From contig CP021222.1 of NCBI GenBank assembly GCA_003999685.1, forward strand, positions 1,860,001-1,924,000: a DNA stretch of 64,000 bases, written 5' to 3'. The position numbers and the translations under genes were made by a program. The stretch is from Taiwanofungus camphoratus. Taxonomy: Eukaryota > Basidiomycota > Agaricomycetes > Polyporales > Taiwanofungaceae. Position 1 is the stretch's first letter. Every line of letters begins with the position of its first letter. The notes under the pieces were generated by a model that saw only the letters and a program-made list of their open reading frames with translations, searched no databases and was not told where the DNA came from. Positions 10,715-22,631 of the stretch are shown piece after piece.

Positions 10715-13700
10715 CTACTTCTGTTTCTTGATCCCCGGCTCACTGTCCTCGCCGTCCCCACTACTACTCTCCTCACTGCCCTCCCCGCTTCCCTCCTCAC
10801 TCTCCTCGCTACCTTCCCCACTGTCCTCCCTGCTGCCCTCCTCACTATCCTCTTCACTCTCCTCTTCGCTCTCCTCACCCTCTTCCTCGCTCTCCTCCTT
10901 TTTGCCCGCTGCCCCAGACGTTCCCGCCGCCTTACCTTTTCCCTTGCTCGCCGCCGCACTTGCCACCTTGGTTTCCGGTTTGCTCGGCGGTGCACTCGCC
11001 ACCGCACTCTCCGTCCTGCTCGCCACTGCACCCGCTCCTTTGCTCCCCGTCTTGGTCTCCTCCTTGGTCTCCTCTTCGCTCTCCGCGCTCTCTCCGCTCT
11101 CCTCTCCGCTCTCCTCGCTCGCCTCCTCGCTGTCCTCGCTCTCTTCCTTCTTGGGCACCACCTTGCTGGTCTCCACCTGGAGTGCTTCGTCCTTTTCCTC
11201 CTCAGTCTCCTCCTCCCCGCTTTCTTCTTCGCTCTCCCCACTGTCCTCACTCTCCTCCTCGTTCTCTTCCTCGCCTACTCCCCCCGCCACCGCCTTGCTT
11301 TCCCCCTTCATCGCCTCCTTTGCCTCCTCCTCCTCCCCACTCCCGCTGTCCTCCTCGCTGCTCTCCTGCTCGTCAAACTGCGCGATCATCCGGGCGCCAA
11401 CCGTCCAGCACTTCTCCACGCCCTCCCGCAGGGCGCCGGGCTTGAGCTCCGCGCCGTGCGCCGCGGGGCGCGCGTGCCACGCGCGAATGTCGTCCTCCTC
11501 GACAATGTCGTGCTGGTACAGCGCCAAGAGCAGCTGCCCGAAGAGCGGCAGGCGCGTCGACTGCGCGCAATGGTACTAAGGAAACACGCGCGACACATCA
11601 GCGCTGCCCACTCCGCGGACAAACAGCAAGAACAATGCGCGGAAGCACTAGGCAGACACGCACCTGCAGCACCTCGACCGTCTCCACCGCGTCCACGCCG
11701 CCGATCCTGTCGATCAGCGGGCCCCACCGCGCCACGACGCGCGCGATCTCCGCACGCTGCGCCCCCGCGCCGCCCTCCGCGACGCGCACGCGCTCCACGA
11801 TAGCCGCGACGACCGCCTCGCGCACGCGGCGCAGCGGCACGTTGCTCGCCATGCGCAGCGTCTTGAGCTCGACGGCCGCGTCGTCGAGCGCGTGCCCCTC
11901 CGCGAACGCGCGCTCGAGCGACGCCGCGACCTCCGCGCGGAACTCGGACGCCGCGGCGGACGCGTGCAGCGTGTGCAGCGACGCGGCGCCCGGCGCGTGC
12001 GACAGCGACGTCGCGGAGGACGTGCGCGAGAGCGCGAGGGAGGTGGAGGCGTCCGACTCGGAGTCCGAGTCCGAGTCCGAGGTCACGGAGCCCGCGTCGG
12101 AGAGGTCGAGGTCGGAGGCAGTGTCGCCTGCGTGTGTGGGCATGCGTGAGGAGAGCACGATAGGATGAGGCCAAAATACGGGGCGCACCTATCCGCATGA
12201 GCCGCTGGTTGTTGTATGACTCTACACCCTCCTCGTCCTCTTCGTCGGACTCTGAGGGGCCTCTTGGCCAGACGATAGCGTTCGAGCCCTCGCCGAGGAT
12301 AGCAGTCACCGAATCCTGGTCTGAACGTACGATAACTCTGCGTGAGCACCCGACATCCAGAAAGCATTCCATCACCCAGATACTCACGCGCCTCGACCTC
12401 CTCCCACTCCTCATCGCTCTCCTCGTCGCCGCCCTCCTCCCCGTCCCTGCTCTCCACGCGCCGCACCGATACGCGCTCGCACCGCCCCAGCCGCGCGCCC
12501 CGCCCGAGCACGACGCCGTCGCCCACCAGGCACCCCGGCCTCACGACGCTCCCAGCGCCGACTTCCACACCCGCACCGACAATGCTCTCCTCGACGACCG
12601 CGTCCGCACCGACGTGCGTGCCGTCGAAGAGGTACGCGTTGCGCAGCACCGCGCGCGGCCCGATCGTACAGCGCGGCCCGATCACGCTGCTGTGGATGGC
12701 TGCGTGCTCGCCGATCTCGGTGTGCGCGCCGATGAGCGTGTTTGGCCCGATTTTGCATGTGCTGTGAGAGGGATTAACAACCTGGGGAAGGGAGCGGGGA
12801 AGGGGACGCACCGCGAGAGCACGATAGAGTTGTCTTTTGCCATGTATTTGTTTCCGCGGAGGTGCTCGTATGAGTGGCCGCCGGGGTGGTTGTCATCAGG
12901 TACTAGTGGGAATGTCCACCGCGACAAGATATCTTTGCTGTCAACGACAACATGAGTTGCTTCTCGGGCATTCGTTTAGTGAGAATACCGTATCGACGTA
13001 CCTAACGGCATCGTAACTCCTGGTGTCTGCAACGCGTGCTGCATAGCCCTCTGTGGCCACATAACAGTAGATATTCTTCATGAGTAGGTCGGACGTAAGC
13101 ACGCCGTAGACGAAGTCTCGCCGGATATCCGCATAGTCGAAATTGTCTTGGAAGAGTGAGGGAACCTACATCAGGTATATGCAAGACGCGATGATGTAGT
13201 TGTGAGATTCGCTAATGTAGGGGCAACGGGGTGTAGCGCACCTCTACGGAGCACACGTCTATCGAGCAGTCGATAAGGTCGTTCCGGATCTCCACCTCGG
13301 GGTGTTCGGCAAGGATCTCGCGGGGGATGTGGGCATGCGTTTTGCGGGGGCACCCAGTGACGGGTTCATAATGCAGACATTCGGACGTCTGCGCGTCGAG
13401 GACAAACACACCCGAGTCGCCTTTCGATCTGGCCCGCCGTCAGCTCACCGCTCACCAAAAGTCGGGGTATACTACGACGGGCCACAAGGGGTCAAGACGC
13501 ACGCACCCCAACGTACCTACTCACCTCGTACGATGTGCCGCGCCGGCCTCCTTCACGACCATGGTCATGATCGCATCCTTGTTCGTGCGGCGGCGCTCCT
13601 TGTGTGCGCGCACGACGTCGTCGATGCGCACGTTGCTCACGAGGTCGCCAGTCACCAGGACAAAGTCCGAGGTGATGATCCCGTGTGTGTAAATGTCGCG

Positions 13701-14187
13701 CATGGCGTCGCCGGGAGAAAACGTTTCCTTCGCAGTCACGATCGGTACGATCTTCAAGCCGGAGCTGGGTTTCGACCATTTCGAGTCACTGGTGAGCAGA
13801 AGCGAAGAGGATGGGCAAAAGAACAATGCAGAGATATCAGCATGACATACAAGCAACAGCGGGTACCGCGTACCGGATAGCAGCCTTCACCAGATCGGCA
13901 TACGACCGACAAATGACGAATATTTCCTGTACGCCAGCAAGCGCAAGGCTCTCGAATGTCCAATCTAATAATGTTGCATTGCATACTGGTAACAGGCACT
14001 GGGCAAATGCGATCCATTTGTTTATGAATTGTTCTGACACTGAACGATAGAGTGAATATACCCTCGGCTTGCCCACGGTTAGTGGCCTGAAGCGTTTGTT
14101 GAAGCTGTCCGCAAGGATGACAGCCTGCAGAACGTCGTCCTCGTCTGTGAGATCCTTCTCCTTGCCAGAAGATGATTTGGGCGGCAT
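10715..14187 (-). CDS. GCD6: Translation initiation factor eIF2B subunit epsilon
   Basis: Catalytic subunit of the eIF2 guanine-nucleotide exchange factor. Start at 14187 (MPPKSSSGKEKDLTDEDDVL); exon 1 is 14062-14187 and exon 2 is 13874-13998. In order: nucleotidyltransferase-like domain (QAVILADSFNKRFRPLTVGK, then CNATLLDWTFESLALAGVQE), a middle part (GVFVLDAQTSECLHYEP), the left-handed beta-helix of hexapeptide repeats (IGPNTLIGAHTEIGEHAAIH and following), a Ser/Asp-rich linker, and the C-terminal W2/HEAT catalytic domain (LLLALYQHDIVEEDDIRAWH). Odd: instead of ending just after the W2 domain, the frame stays open for about 218 more residues, almost all Glu/Ser with Lys/Ala blocks, before the stop at 10715. 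The W2 and helix exons are very GC-rich. About nine exons. Confidence 0.93.
10720..11345. repeat. Low-complexity GAG/AGC-rich coding repeat (eIF2B-epsilon tail)
   Basis: Plus-strand (TCC/CTC/GCT)n-like sequence, read on the minus strand as Glu/Ser blocks such as ESEEESGEEETEEEKDEA. The cause of long spurious open frames on both strands here. Confidence 0.85.
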
Positions 14188-14848
14188 GTTATGATACGAC
14201 AATAGAAAGTAACAGAAAACCCAGATAGATGGCGCCAGACGCGTCGCGCCTGACTCAATCGTGGGTCACATCCATCTTCTCCAGGTTCATGATGCATTCA
14301 CACTTTGTTTATTGTCCTAGTTCTGAACGAGCGCAAGAGCGAGACTACTTGCTTCGTTAAGCCGGATCGATAGCAGCAATCCGGCTTCAGCCTCAACAGC
14401 TTGACGAACACACCCACGTACATTCATCTAGCTCAGGCAATCCCACAGAGTACAGAGACAACTCATGACGTGCTGTGCACCAGTGCATTCCAGATATCAC
14501 TTCGTGTAATAAGATTACAGGAAGCGTAGGCACAGGAGCACGATCCGAGGAGAATGAAAGTGGGTATGAGGATAAACACGTATCCGGAATCACATTAGCA
14601 GAATGACAACGGGCCTAGGGGCTAGGTATGGACTAGGAGACATGTCGTGAAAGCAAAAGCAACAACTAGATCCGCGTCGTAGCGTACGTTACCAAAGAAG
14701 AGAAAAATAATCGACCAAAACAACGTCACGAATTGAAGATGAGCGGTGGACGACCGACGGACAAAATGTGAGGATGCAGGAGGCATTAACAGCGGAGGGC
14801 TCGTGAAAGTCATGATAATGTATAACAGAATGACCTTTTGAGACCAGC

Positions 14849-16026
14849 CTATGCCGCAGCAGCAACAACGGGGGCCGCCGGTGGTGCCTCAACCTTGGGC
14901 TCCTCCGTGGGCGCAGGCGCAGACTCCGCAGCAGACTCAGCAGCTGGGTTCTCGAGGGGAGCGACAGGGGTCGGCTCCTCAATCTTCGGAGGGTTCTCCT
15001 CAACCTTAGCAGGAGTGTTTACCTCCACCCTCGGTTTTGGCTTGAAGAAGTCACCGACGCGGGCAGATAAACGACGTCCAACCTTAGGTGACTTGGGCTT
15101 CTCCTCCTTCTTCTCCTCCTTCTGGGTATTGGAATCAAAATCAGGAGCGACAAAGAGTAGCTAAGCACATACCTTTTCCTCCTTGGGAGCTTCAGCGGCC
15201 GGAGCCTCAGCTGGAGTTGCCTCAGCTGCGGGTGCCTCAGCAGCAGCACCCTCACTACAAAGAATCAAGTCCGCGTTCAACAAGTTGCTGCAAAACAACT
15301 TACGTCTCCTTGACAGGCTCAGCTGCGGTCTCTTCCGCCTTAGCGGGCTCTGCAGTAGACGCCTCTTCAGGCTGAGCCTCTTTGGGAGCTTCTTCAGCAG
15401 GGGCAACGGGAGTCTTCATACGAAGAAAATAAGATCAAGTAAATATACTATAAAAATTCATACATACCTCCTCCTTCTTCTCGGTCTTCTTGGCAATCTT
15501 CTCCTTGACCTTCTTCTCGGCCTTTGTCTTCTCGTGCTTGAAAGGAGCGAGCAGCTTGGACAAGAGGCCAGGACTCTTAGGCCTGTCCTCCTTCTTGGTT
15601 TCCGTAGCAGCAGGCTCAGCCTAGAGAAAATTATTTGATGGTGAGGGCCACACGAGTACTCAATTATATTAGACATACAGGCTTGGACTCCTCAGCTGCA
15701 GTCTCAGTGACCGGGACTTCGGGGGCAGCCTCAGCAGCAGGGGCTTCAGCAGCAGGAGCAGCTTCCTATTGCACGATCTCTCAATAAGACCAACTTTCTA
15801 AGGGAAACATTTACCGATAAACTCACTTCAGGCTTGGGCTCTTCCTTGGGAACCTCCTAAGATATTAATTAGCAATGAGAAAACTTATCACAGGGCTTAT
15901 ATGACAACATACAGCGGTAGGTGCCACCTCAGGTACCGGCTCCGCAACGGGTGTCGGCTCAGCGGCGGGAACCTCAGTGGGCTTAACCTCCTCAACAGGG
16001 GCGGGGACAGCAGCAGCGTCAGACAT
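14849..16026 (-). CDS. Ala/Pro/Glu-rich low-complexity protein, multi-exon
   Basis: Start MSDAAAVPAPVEEVKPTEV at 16026 (exon 1 is 15913-16026), stop after PAAPVVAAAA at 14849. Seven or eight short exons, each in frame across GT-AG introns, encode a disordered Ala/Pro/Glu/Val/Thr-rich chain. Two short basic islands break the monotony: PKSPGLLSKLLAPFKHEKTK (about 15565) and PKSPKVGRRLSARVGDFFKP (about 15060). Both begin PKSP, so they may be phosphorylation or membrane-binding motifs repeated within the protein. No enzyme domain, signal peptide or membrane helix is visible. The gene is convincing because every intron preserves the frame and the composition, but I cannot assign a function. Confidence 0.75.
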
Positions 16027-17181
16027 TACAGATGGCTATTGAGACGTGAGCTGTGGATGGGGTCGTCAGACACGTCTTTTGTGTACACACGAAAATATAA
16101 GGATAGAACAATGACGCGACGCAACGAAAAGCAACGTAAAAGAAAGATTGAAAGAAGAAAGAAACATACAATAATGGTATATGAGGAGACAAAGAGGGCG
16201 AGCAGGCCTGTCGACGCAGGGAAGGAGAGAGAACGATAGAGAGAGAGATAGGGAAGAGAATAAGCTCAGAACACCGCGCCCTTCTTATCCTTAAACAGTT
16301 GGGTACAAACAAGGCTAAACTCTTTATGGTCTATCCACATTAAACATATCCAAATTAGGCGATGCCTCCGCTCCTGCTCAACCACATTTTTCTTGCTCAC
16401 ACTGCCTCTTCCCACAGCCCAAGACGGCCCTGCGGCATAGGACGCACAGCGCAGTGGTGCTAACATGGCAGACAGCATCCGTTTACAGATGCTTTGTGGA
16501 CAAAAGTATCATACTGATTGTGGGAAATGGGTTCACAAGGTGACAGCGATAAATAGATCGAAGTGCAGAGCCGCGAACGAACTTTCCTGGTGGCCAGATG
16601 ATCGTGCCACCGACGTAAATCAGAAACCGCTCAGTCTCCGCTCGCTACCGCCACCTGCCCCTCCTGTTTTGCTTTGCCTACTTTCGACCGTGATCCTCGT
16701 CGTCCTTCGCCTTCTCTCGTGTTGGCTCCCGCTGCAGGATTTGTGGCAGCTGGAATGCGCGGGGAGTCTGGGTTGAGCTTGGCATGTGTCCAGGTCATGA
16801 TCTGTTCTCGCTTGTGACGCTTCTTTTCTGTTCCGGGTAAGCGTCGCCGCGTCGGATGCGCGTCTCGACTCACCAACCTGTGTTTCAGGGTTTTGATCTC
16901 CGACGCCACGGTTCCGCAGACTGGGCACGCGTCTTGTTCTTCGCAACATAAGTACCTCTTTCGATTGTCTGCTGCTTTACCTTCCCGTCTATCCAGCAAC
17001 TCTCGCGTATTGTCATGTCTCGCCGGAGTATGCTATGTCCACTGTGACAGCTGTCATAATTGACTATTCAACTTGTGGCGAATAATAGCCATGAAGTGAA
17101 TCTAGTCTCGCTGCAACCCACTCTCGACTGTGTCTGGATCCACAGTACTACCCACAGCTATCCTCAATATTCTGACGGCTT
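16027..17181. other. Intergenic stretch with one weak minus-strand open frame
   Basis: Holds the promoter of the Ala/Pro/Glu-rich gene (rich in GAAAG/AGAGAG runs near 16130-16260). A minus-strand open frame at 16631-16999 reads CCEEQDACPVCGTVASEIKT, a single CxxC pair with a basic tail. It has no in-frame ATG upstream and no second cysteine pair, so it may be part of an unrecognised small gene or chance. Confidence 0.35.
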
Positions 17182-18200
17182 GTGAGGGCTGAAAGCCTCG
17201 ACTATGCCTTATTGCGTGAGTTTGAACTCAAGACCCTGCTCCGGAATGCTGGCCGCGATTCCCCCTTTCTTGTTGTCCATCGCCTTCTTTCAGTACCAAT
17301 CATCAAAAGGGTCTGCGTCTTCCATCTCGGCGTCGCCGCTAACTCTTCCCTCCTGCACTCCAGTGCGAGTGGCGGTGCGTGGTTCGGCGTATGGGGCTAC
17401 TGTATTCCGACTCTAGATGTCTCGTGAGCGGACAAATTGTTATCTTGTGCCCCTATCAGAGTTCGACGATCGTCGCCGTCGTCTTGTGACAGCATTGTCG
17501 GCTTCAACGGCGGCACAAGTGCGCAGTGTTCCAAGGCGAAGCTAGGCTACGATCTGGATGGTACTGTCTCCAAAGTGCTTCACGTGAGTGGTCCTGAGAA
17601 CACCATTTCCCGCGCACTCAGTGCTGTACTCGTTTTGCGTCCAGCTGGGATGCTACGATTCCGTCTTCAACTGCTCTAGTGTTTCCAGCCCTGCTTACGC
17701 CATATTTGGATCTGGTGGCGCTTGTAGCTTGTGGTTCCACTTTTCTCGCCCTGGCAGCTTCGCTGTTCATTATTCGCTGGCGTTTGCCGGATAGTCCACT
17801 CAGGAATACTTCTTTGCTTAGTGCCGGCACCAGCTTTCTCGCTGCGGTCCTTGCCGCTGTGGTGTTCTTGGTAGACATTATCCTCGTAACAGTGGTGTGG
17901 CACCGAATGACCGGCATGTTCCACGATGATCTAAGCCTGAGCAGGGGGGAATGCCATGAGTGTTACTCCCTCTGACATGCGGATCTATTTTCCGACAATT
18001 GACTGATGCGATCTGCGGTGGATGTTCTTCGCTTATACGTACATTTGGATGGCCCTGCGTCTATTGCTCTGTGGATGTCGCTGGTCGGCACTTCTACCAG
18101 CATAATTACATATGGCGGAGGTATGTGTGAGACCATCTGTCGCTCCACATATTCTGCGTCGCTGCTTTCTTGTGTCTGCCAATTCGGCAGGTCCTAGGTG
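17182..18200 (+). CDS. SUR7/PalI (Rim9)-family tetraspan membrane protein; model approximate
   Basis: The family signature is visible: VPIIKRVCVFHLGVA, then GGAWFGVWGYC (about 17368-17405) and, across an intron, CSKAKLGYDLDGTVSKVL (about 17527-17580), then ISRALSAVLVLRP. Further hydrophobic exons read LVALVACGSTFLALAASLFI and FLAAVLAAVVFLVDIILVTV (about 17700-17900), and a last one IALWMSLVGTSTSIITYGG (about 18061-18117). SUR7 proteins organise eisosome/MCC patches; PalI/Rim9 helps sense alkaline pH at the plasma membrane. The first exon and some joins are unresolved: the expected first helix seems to be in a different frame (MLAAIPPFLLSIAF). The gene may have an unseen intron there or be mildly damaged. 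Span limits are estimates. Confidence 0.55.
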
Positions 18201-18680
18201 AGCGGATTCAGGTCGGAGAGTAACGTCTTCCACATGGGGAGTACAGGACTGATGCAGGCCGGACGGTGCACCGACAGGTAAGGGCTCGATCGTAAGTTAT
18301 GCGCAATTTCGTGCGCTTCTTGAGCTTTATGACGCGATACCTGCATCTGTGTACCCCTCGTGGCGGTTCAGTCCATCGATTGTGTGTTAGCGATACCAGT
18401 TTGTTGTATACCCTAATAGAGTCTAGGACTTCATATTCAGTGATAAGCGTGGGCGTATCATCTTCGGCGCGGGAAATGTTATACAGCTCTGCACCATCTG
18501 TTCCGCGTGTGTTGAGTCATGTCTTCAATGTTTCAAGCCAGTTTGTGGACATCTAGTGCTATGTGCTTACGTGCCTGCTGAAACTTGCCCACTCGCTGCC
18601 CACGATGAATACTAGGATACCCAAAAATCAGATCTGCTATGTTCCAATGTACAAAGGATGTCATGACATGCTAATCATAT

Positions 18681-21198
18681 TCATGCTGCAGCTTCAACCA
18701 GTTTCGTTGCATGCTCGACGGGCCTCATTCGAGGAGGGACACGCAGGCCCTTCGCCTTCATTCTCTTCCGTTTGGCCTCTGTCATTCGGATATGGAGGAC
18801 AAGAACATAAGTGTGAGTGAAAACAAGTTGGAAACACACAGCACTGACCTTCGAGGTACGGCCTGTCCTCATCGCTATCAAACTCCACCTCCTGCTCTTC
18901 AACTTCGTCTCCATCAGCCTCGAACTTGCCACCCGTCTCCTTTGCCTTCGTCTTTATCATCTTCTCTACCTTGAACTTTGCGACAAAGAACCCGTCCATA
19001 TTGTGCACGTGCGGGTAGAACCGCCTTGTCAGGCTGACCTTCTCGTTGAATGTCTTCCCGCGGTAGCGAGTGTAACCGGGGCGCCCAAACTCAAGCCCAG
19101 TTTCGACGAGCTTTACGTTCGGGCGCTTGCGCAGCGCGTAGTCTACGACGGCCTCGTTCTCGTCCACTGTCACTGAACAGGTGGAGTACACGAGGTACCC
19201 GCCTGTCTTGGAGTCGGGCGTGACGCTGTCGATCGCGCAGAGAATGAGTTGCTTTTGAAGGTGGGATAAGAGTGTAAAGTCACGTTCAGACTGCATAAGG
19301 TGACGCAATCAGAGCTTTGGATATATCAAAGTTCAGAACGGGAAAATGTACCTTGTTTGTCTTTACGCTGGCATCTTTGCTGATGACACCCGTTCCACTA
19401 CATGGTGCATCCAACAACACACGGTCGAACCCGCCCATGACCTTCGGGAATTCCCTGCCATCATACGAACACACGACCACATTCTTGCACCCGAGGCGGT
19501 GGACGTTTGCGGTAAGGCTCTTCGTCCGCGCCTTGTTCGCGTCATTCGCAAATACGACCCCCGTATTCTCCATCAGCGCCGCCATGTGCGTCGTCTTGCC
19601 GCCGGGAGCCGATGCCATGTCGAGCACGCGCTCGTTTGGCTGGGGCGCGAGTGCGATCACAGGGAGGAATGACGACGCGGCCTGCAGCATGTAGTGGCCC
19701 GCGAGATACTCAGGTGTTGCCCCGATGGGGACACTACTCTCAAATACCTGCAAGCCGATGTTCGTCCATTTGCCTATAGATTCGAGATTGACGCCGCGGT
19801 TAATCAGGGCCTGGGCGAGATCACGCCGTCTAGTTCGGAGGGAATTTGTTCTGATCGTCACTGGCCGGGGTACTTCGTTGGCCTCGAAGAACTCGATAGC
19901 CTGTGTCATGGTTAGATCGAAACGAGCCGCGCTATGAAAGACGTTGTACAAACCTCGGCGACAGGGAACAGCTGGAACAGCTTCTCAGCAAGGAACTCGT
20001 TATAGCCATAGTAACTAGCAATGTCTGAGATGAGTTGCTGCACATACTCTGAACGTGACCTTTTGTGCAAAATGATTAGTATGCCAGACTGCAAGCTTAT
20101 GGCGCACTGCTCACCGTCCTTTGGCAGCAAGCCTTTTGAACCTCCCTAATACACGTACACACTCTCGCATTCGGCGCTGCACGACATGCACATCCGGCCC
20201 ACCGCTCTTCTTCTCTTCGTCCCTCTCATCAGCAGTAGGCAGATGGAACGCTTCTTCATCCTCACCCCCGTCTCCTTCCATGTCCTCGTCCTCGTCCGCA
20301 GCTGCAGATTCATCATCCTCTTCACCGGCCAGCGCAGCATTTCGCAGCTCCTCAGCATCGAGCTCTGCTTCCCTGGCCGCCTTGGCATCCAGTGCTCGAG
20401 AGCGGGCTTCCATGTTGGCCATTGTGATTGGCCCGTCTTCGTCTTCGTCTTCGTCTTCATCTTCATCTTCGTCAGAGGAAGATCCATCTGAACCCGTAGG
20501 TATAATTTTGAGAGGCCGTTCTGCCTGTTTCGACTTCCTTCCCTTTAACTTCGACGGAGCAAGCTCGATCTCTTCATCGTCAGAACCAAGATCGAGTTCC
20601 TGCACTGGTCCTTGTAGGAGATCATCACTGAGTTTTAGATTGTTCATTAGATGTATGTTTCAAAGGTTGAGATGGCTGAGAAAACGCATGCGCACTCATC
20701 AACATCTGCGCCATCCATATCGAAATCCTCTAATTCACCAACAAATCCTTCACCTTCTTCATTGTTATTGTTACGGAAAAATGACCTTCACGGAGATTCG
20801 GAATCAGTAAAGATTGAGGCCAGTTTACGTGCAACTCACTTTGCTTGTGCTCGCAGATCACCCTCGTCTTGGACGTCTTCCCATCCTTCACTGCTGCCCT
20901 CGTCCTCATCATCCTCCTTTCTGCGCTTGCCTTTTGTCTTGCTCTTACTCAGAGCCGCCTTCGCCTTCACGCCACCTTTATCCACCCTTCCGTTGTCCTG
21001 AGAATTTTTTGCTGTTGCATTACCGTTACCAGTACTCTCCCGAGCTTTCTTCACTGGCCTCTTGCTCAGGCCTTCCTTGACATCAGTCTCCTCCGCCTTC
21101 CGCTTGCCCAGCTTCTTCGAAGAAGGGCGTGGTTCATTTTCCAGGACTTGTGCAAGAGGCTCTGGATTACCCTGTTTGTTTTTTGCGCGACGACCCAT
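18681..21198 (-). CDS. NOP2: NOP2, 25S rRNA m5C methyltransferase (ribosome biogenesis)
   Basis: Nucleolar RsmB/Nop2-family enzyme that methylates a large-subunit rRNA cytosine and is needed for 60S assembly. The start at 21198 ([20 protein letters not shown]) was chosen over ATGs further upstream because it matches the fungal Nop2 N-terminus. The N-terminal third is basic, then strongly acidic (an Asp/Glu run near 20430-20480). Next come the Nop2 leader ([20 protein letters not shown]), [20 protein letters not shown], the SAM-binding [19 protein letters not shown], motif [17 protein letters not shown] and motif [14 protein letters not shown] with the catalytic cysteine. The last exon ([20 protein letters not shown]) ends at 18681. 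Seven or so exons, all joining in frame. Divergent from the FUN14 gene with only 236 bp between start codons. Confidence 0.95.
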
Positions 21199-21434
21199 AT
21201 AGCAATGACCTTCGATCCAAGCCAGAGACAGCAAAATATCGAGAGTGGACTTTCCCAAAAAGGCGATGCAAAATTAGCTGATGTGACACCCATATGTGAC
21301 AGTACTGTGACGGTACTGTTGGTATCATGTGATGATGTCATCCTTCTCAGTGCGTACAGACTCGGAGTACGCGTCTCACCTCTCGACCAGGCTGTGCTGT
21401 GAGGAGTCTGCTGCTGCCAGTGAACATATTAAAT

Positions 21435-22263
21435 ATGTCCTACGCACAATTCTGCGCGTCAATCCTGTCTCGTAGTCTGGGCTCAACTTGTCGTCGCAAC
21501 GCCTTCCAGACATTCACTTCACGCAACTGGTTCAGTCAGTCTTCAGTTAGCCCCCTCCTCGGTCCTGTTGGCTCGAAGTTTTCGCTCTCGAGATCCGTCT
21601 CTACAGCAGCTAGTAATCTCATCCACGCAAGTCCTGGAAAGAACTCACTACCGTTGCTGTATAAAGCTGCAGGTGTTGCAGGCGTTGGCTTGGGCCTCTC
21701 AATATTTGCCGCTCCCAAGGTTTTCTGCGAACGTACGTCTATTAAACGAGAAATTTCTGTCTCTTGTTACCTGAACATTTGACGTTCCGATAGCCATAGC
21801 CTCTACAATCTATCCGCTCGATACACCACCCTCTCCTCCGGGCCCTTTTGAACCCTCAGAAGCCCCGCCTCCGGCCTCCAGTGTCAACTACTACGAACTC
21901 GGCTTTGGTACCGTATGCGGTATTTGCGCAGGTGTCTTTGTCAAAAAAGGTGCCAAAGCACTTGCCTTCATTATGGGCGGCGTGTTCGTTCTACTCCAGG
22001 TCAGTCCAACTACTGCATGCTGAGTGATCTCAGCTCTTCAGCTCTCGCTGCAGTACCTGGGCTCGTTGTCCCTCGTACGCGTCGACTGGGCGCGTGCTTC
22101 CGCACGCTTTGAGAATCTTTTCTACACGACGGACCGGATGGGCACAAAGAGACCCCCCACTATCAGTTCGCTCTTCAAGTGGATCGTCAACTTCTTGACT
22201 GCGAACTTTCAAGAGAGAGCGTCATTCATTGCGGGACTCGCGCTTGGGCTGAGGCTCGGTTGA
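21435..22263 (+). CDS. FUN14-family mitochondrial membrane protein
   Basis: Exons 21435-21732, 21800-21999 and 22054-22263 join in frame. The N-terminus (MSYAQFCASILSRSLGSTCR, then RNWFSQSSVS) is rich in Arg/Ser and poor in acidic residues, consistent with mitochondrial targeting. The FUN14 core follows: YELGFGTVCGICAGVFVKKG, LAFIMGGVFVLLQ, then the helix at SFIAGLALGLRLG, which is the C-terminus. FUN14 proteins sit in the outer mitochondrial membrane; FUNDC1 in animals is a mitophagy receptor, while the fungal role is less clear. It shares a short divergent promoter with NOP2. Confidence 0.88.
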
Positions 22264-22631
22264 GCGACATCTAGAATACAAGTGTGGACTTTCATAAGTA
22301 GCCTATGGATTTCGGAATATATAATTACCAGGTATACGTTATTCTACCTATACTCATGTCAATACTTCCTTGCCTCCTATGGGAACCAAAGAACAAAGCT
22401 TGTTGGACCAAGATGGATCATTCATCGTAGGAATGCTGTGCGTAACCAGCAAAACGTTCAGGCTTAGCAATGCGCCAACCTGAATACTATCATCTTAACA
22501 GACGGACGAATACAGTATGACGACACCGATTTAGACAAAACCTCCTTAGATACGGGCCGCCGGTCTACTTCTGAAATATCAAGTAAGGAGAAACGTCTTG
22601 CAAGGTCCTCATGATCCAAAAGCTACAAAGT

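Noticed and set aside
10601-11803. 400-codon plus-strand open frame, Leu/Ser/Arg-rich
   Set aside because: Antisense to the Glu/Ser repeats of eIF2B-epsilon. The minus strand has the conserved W2 domain and correct splice joins.
16631-16999. Minus-strand frame with a CPVCG motif that might be a zinc-binding protein
   Set aside because: Only one CxxC pair, no in-frame start codon and no clear upstream exon; kept only as a note in the gap entry.
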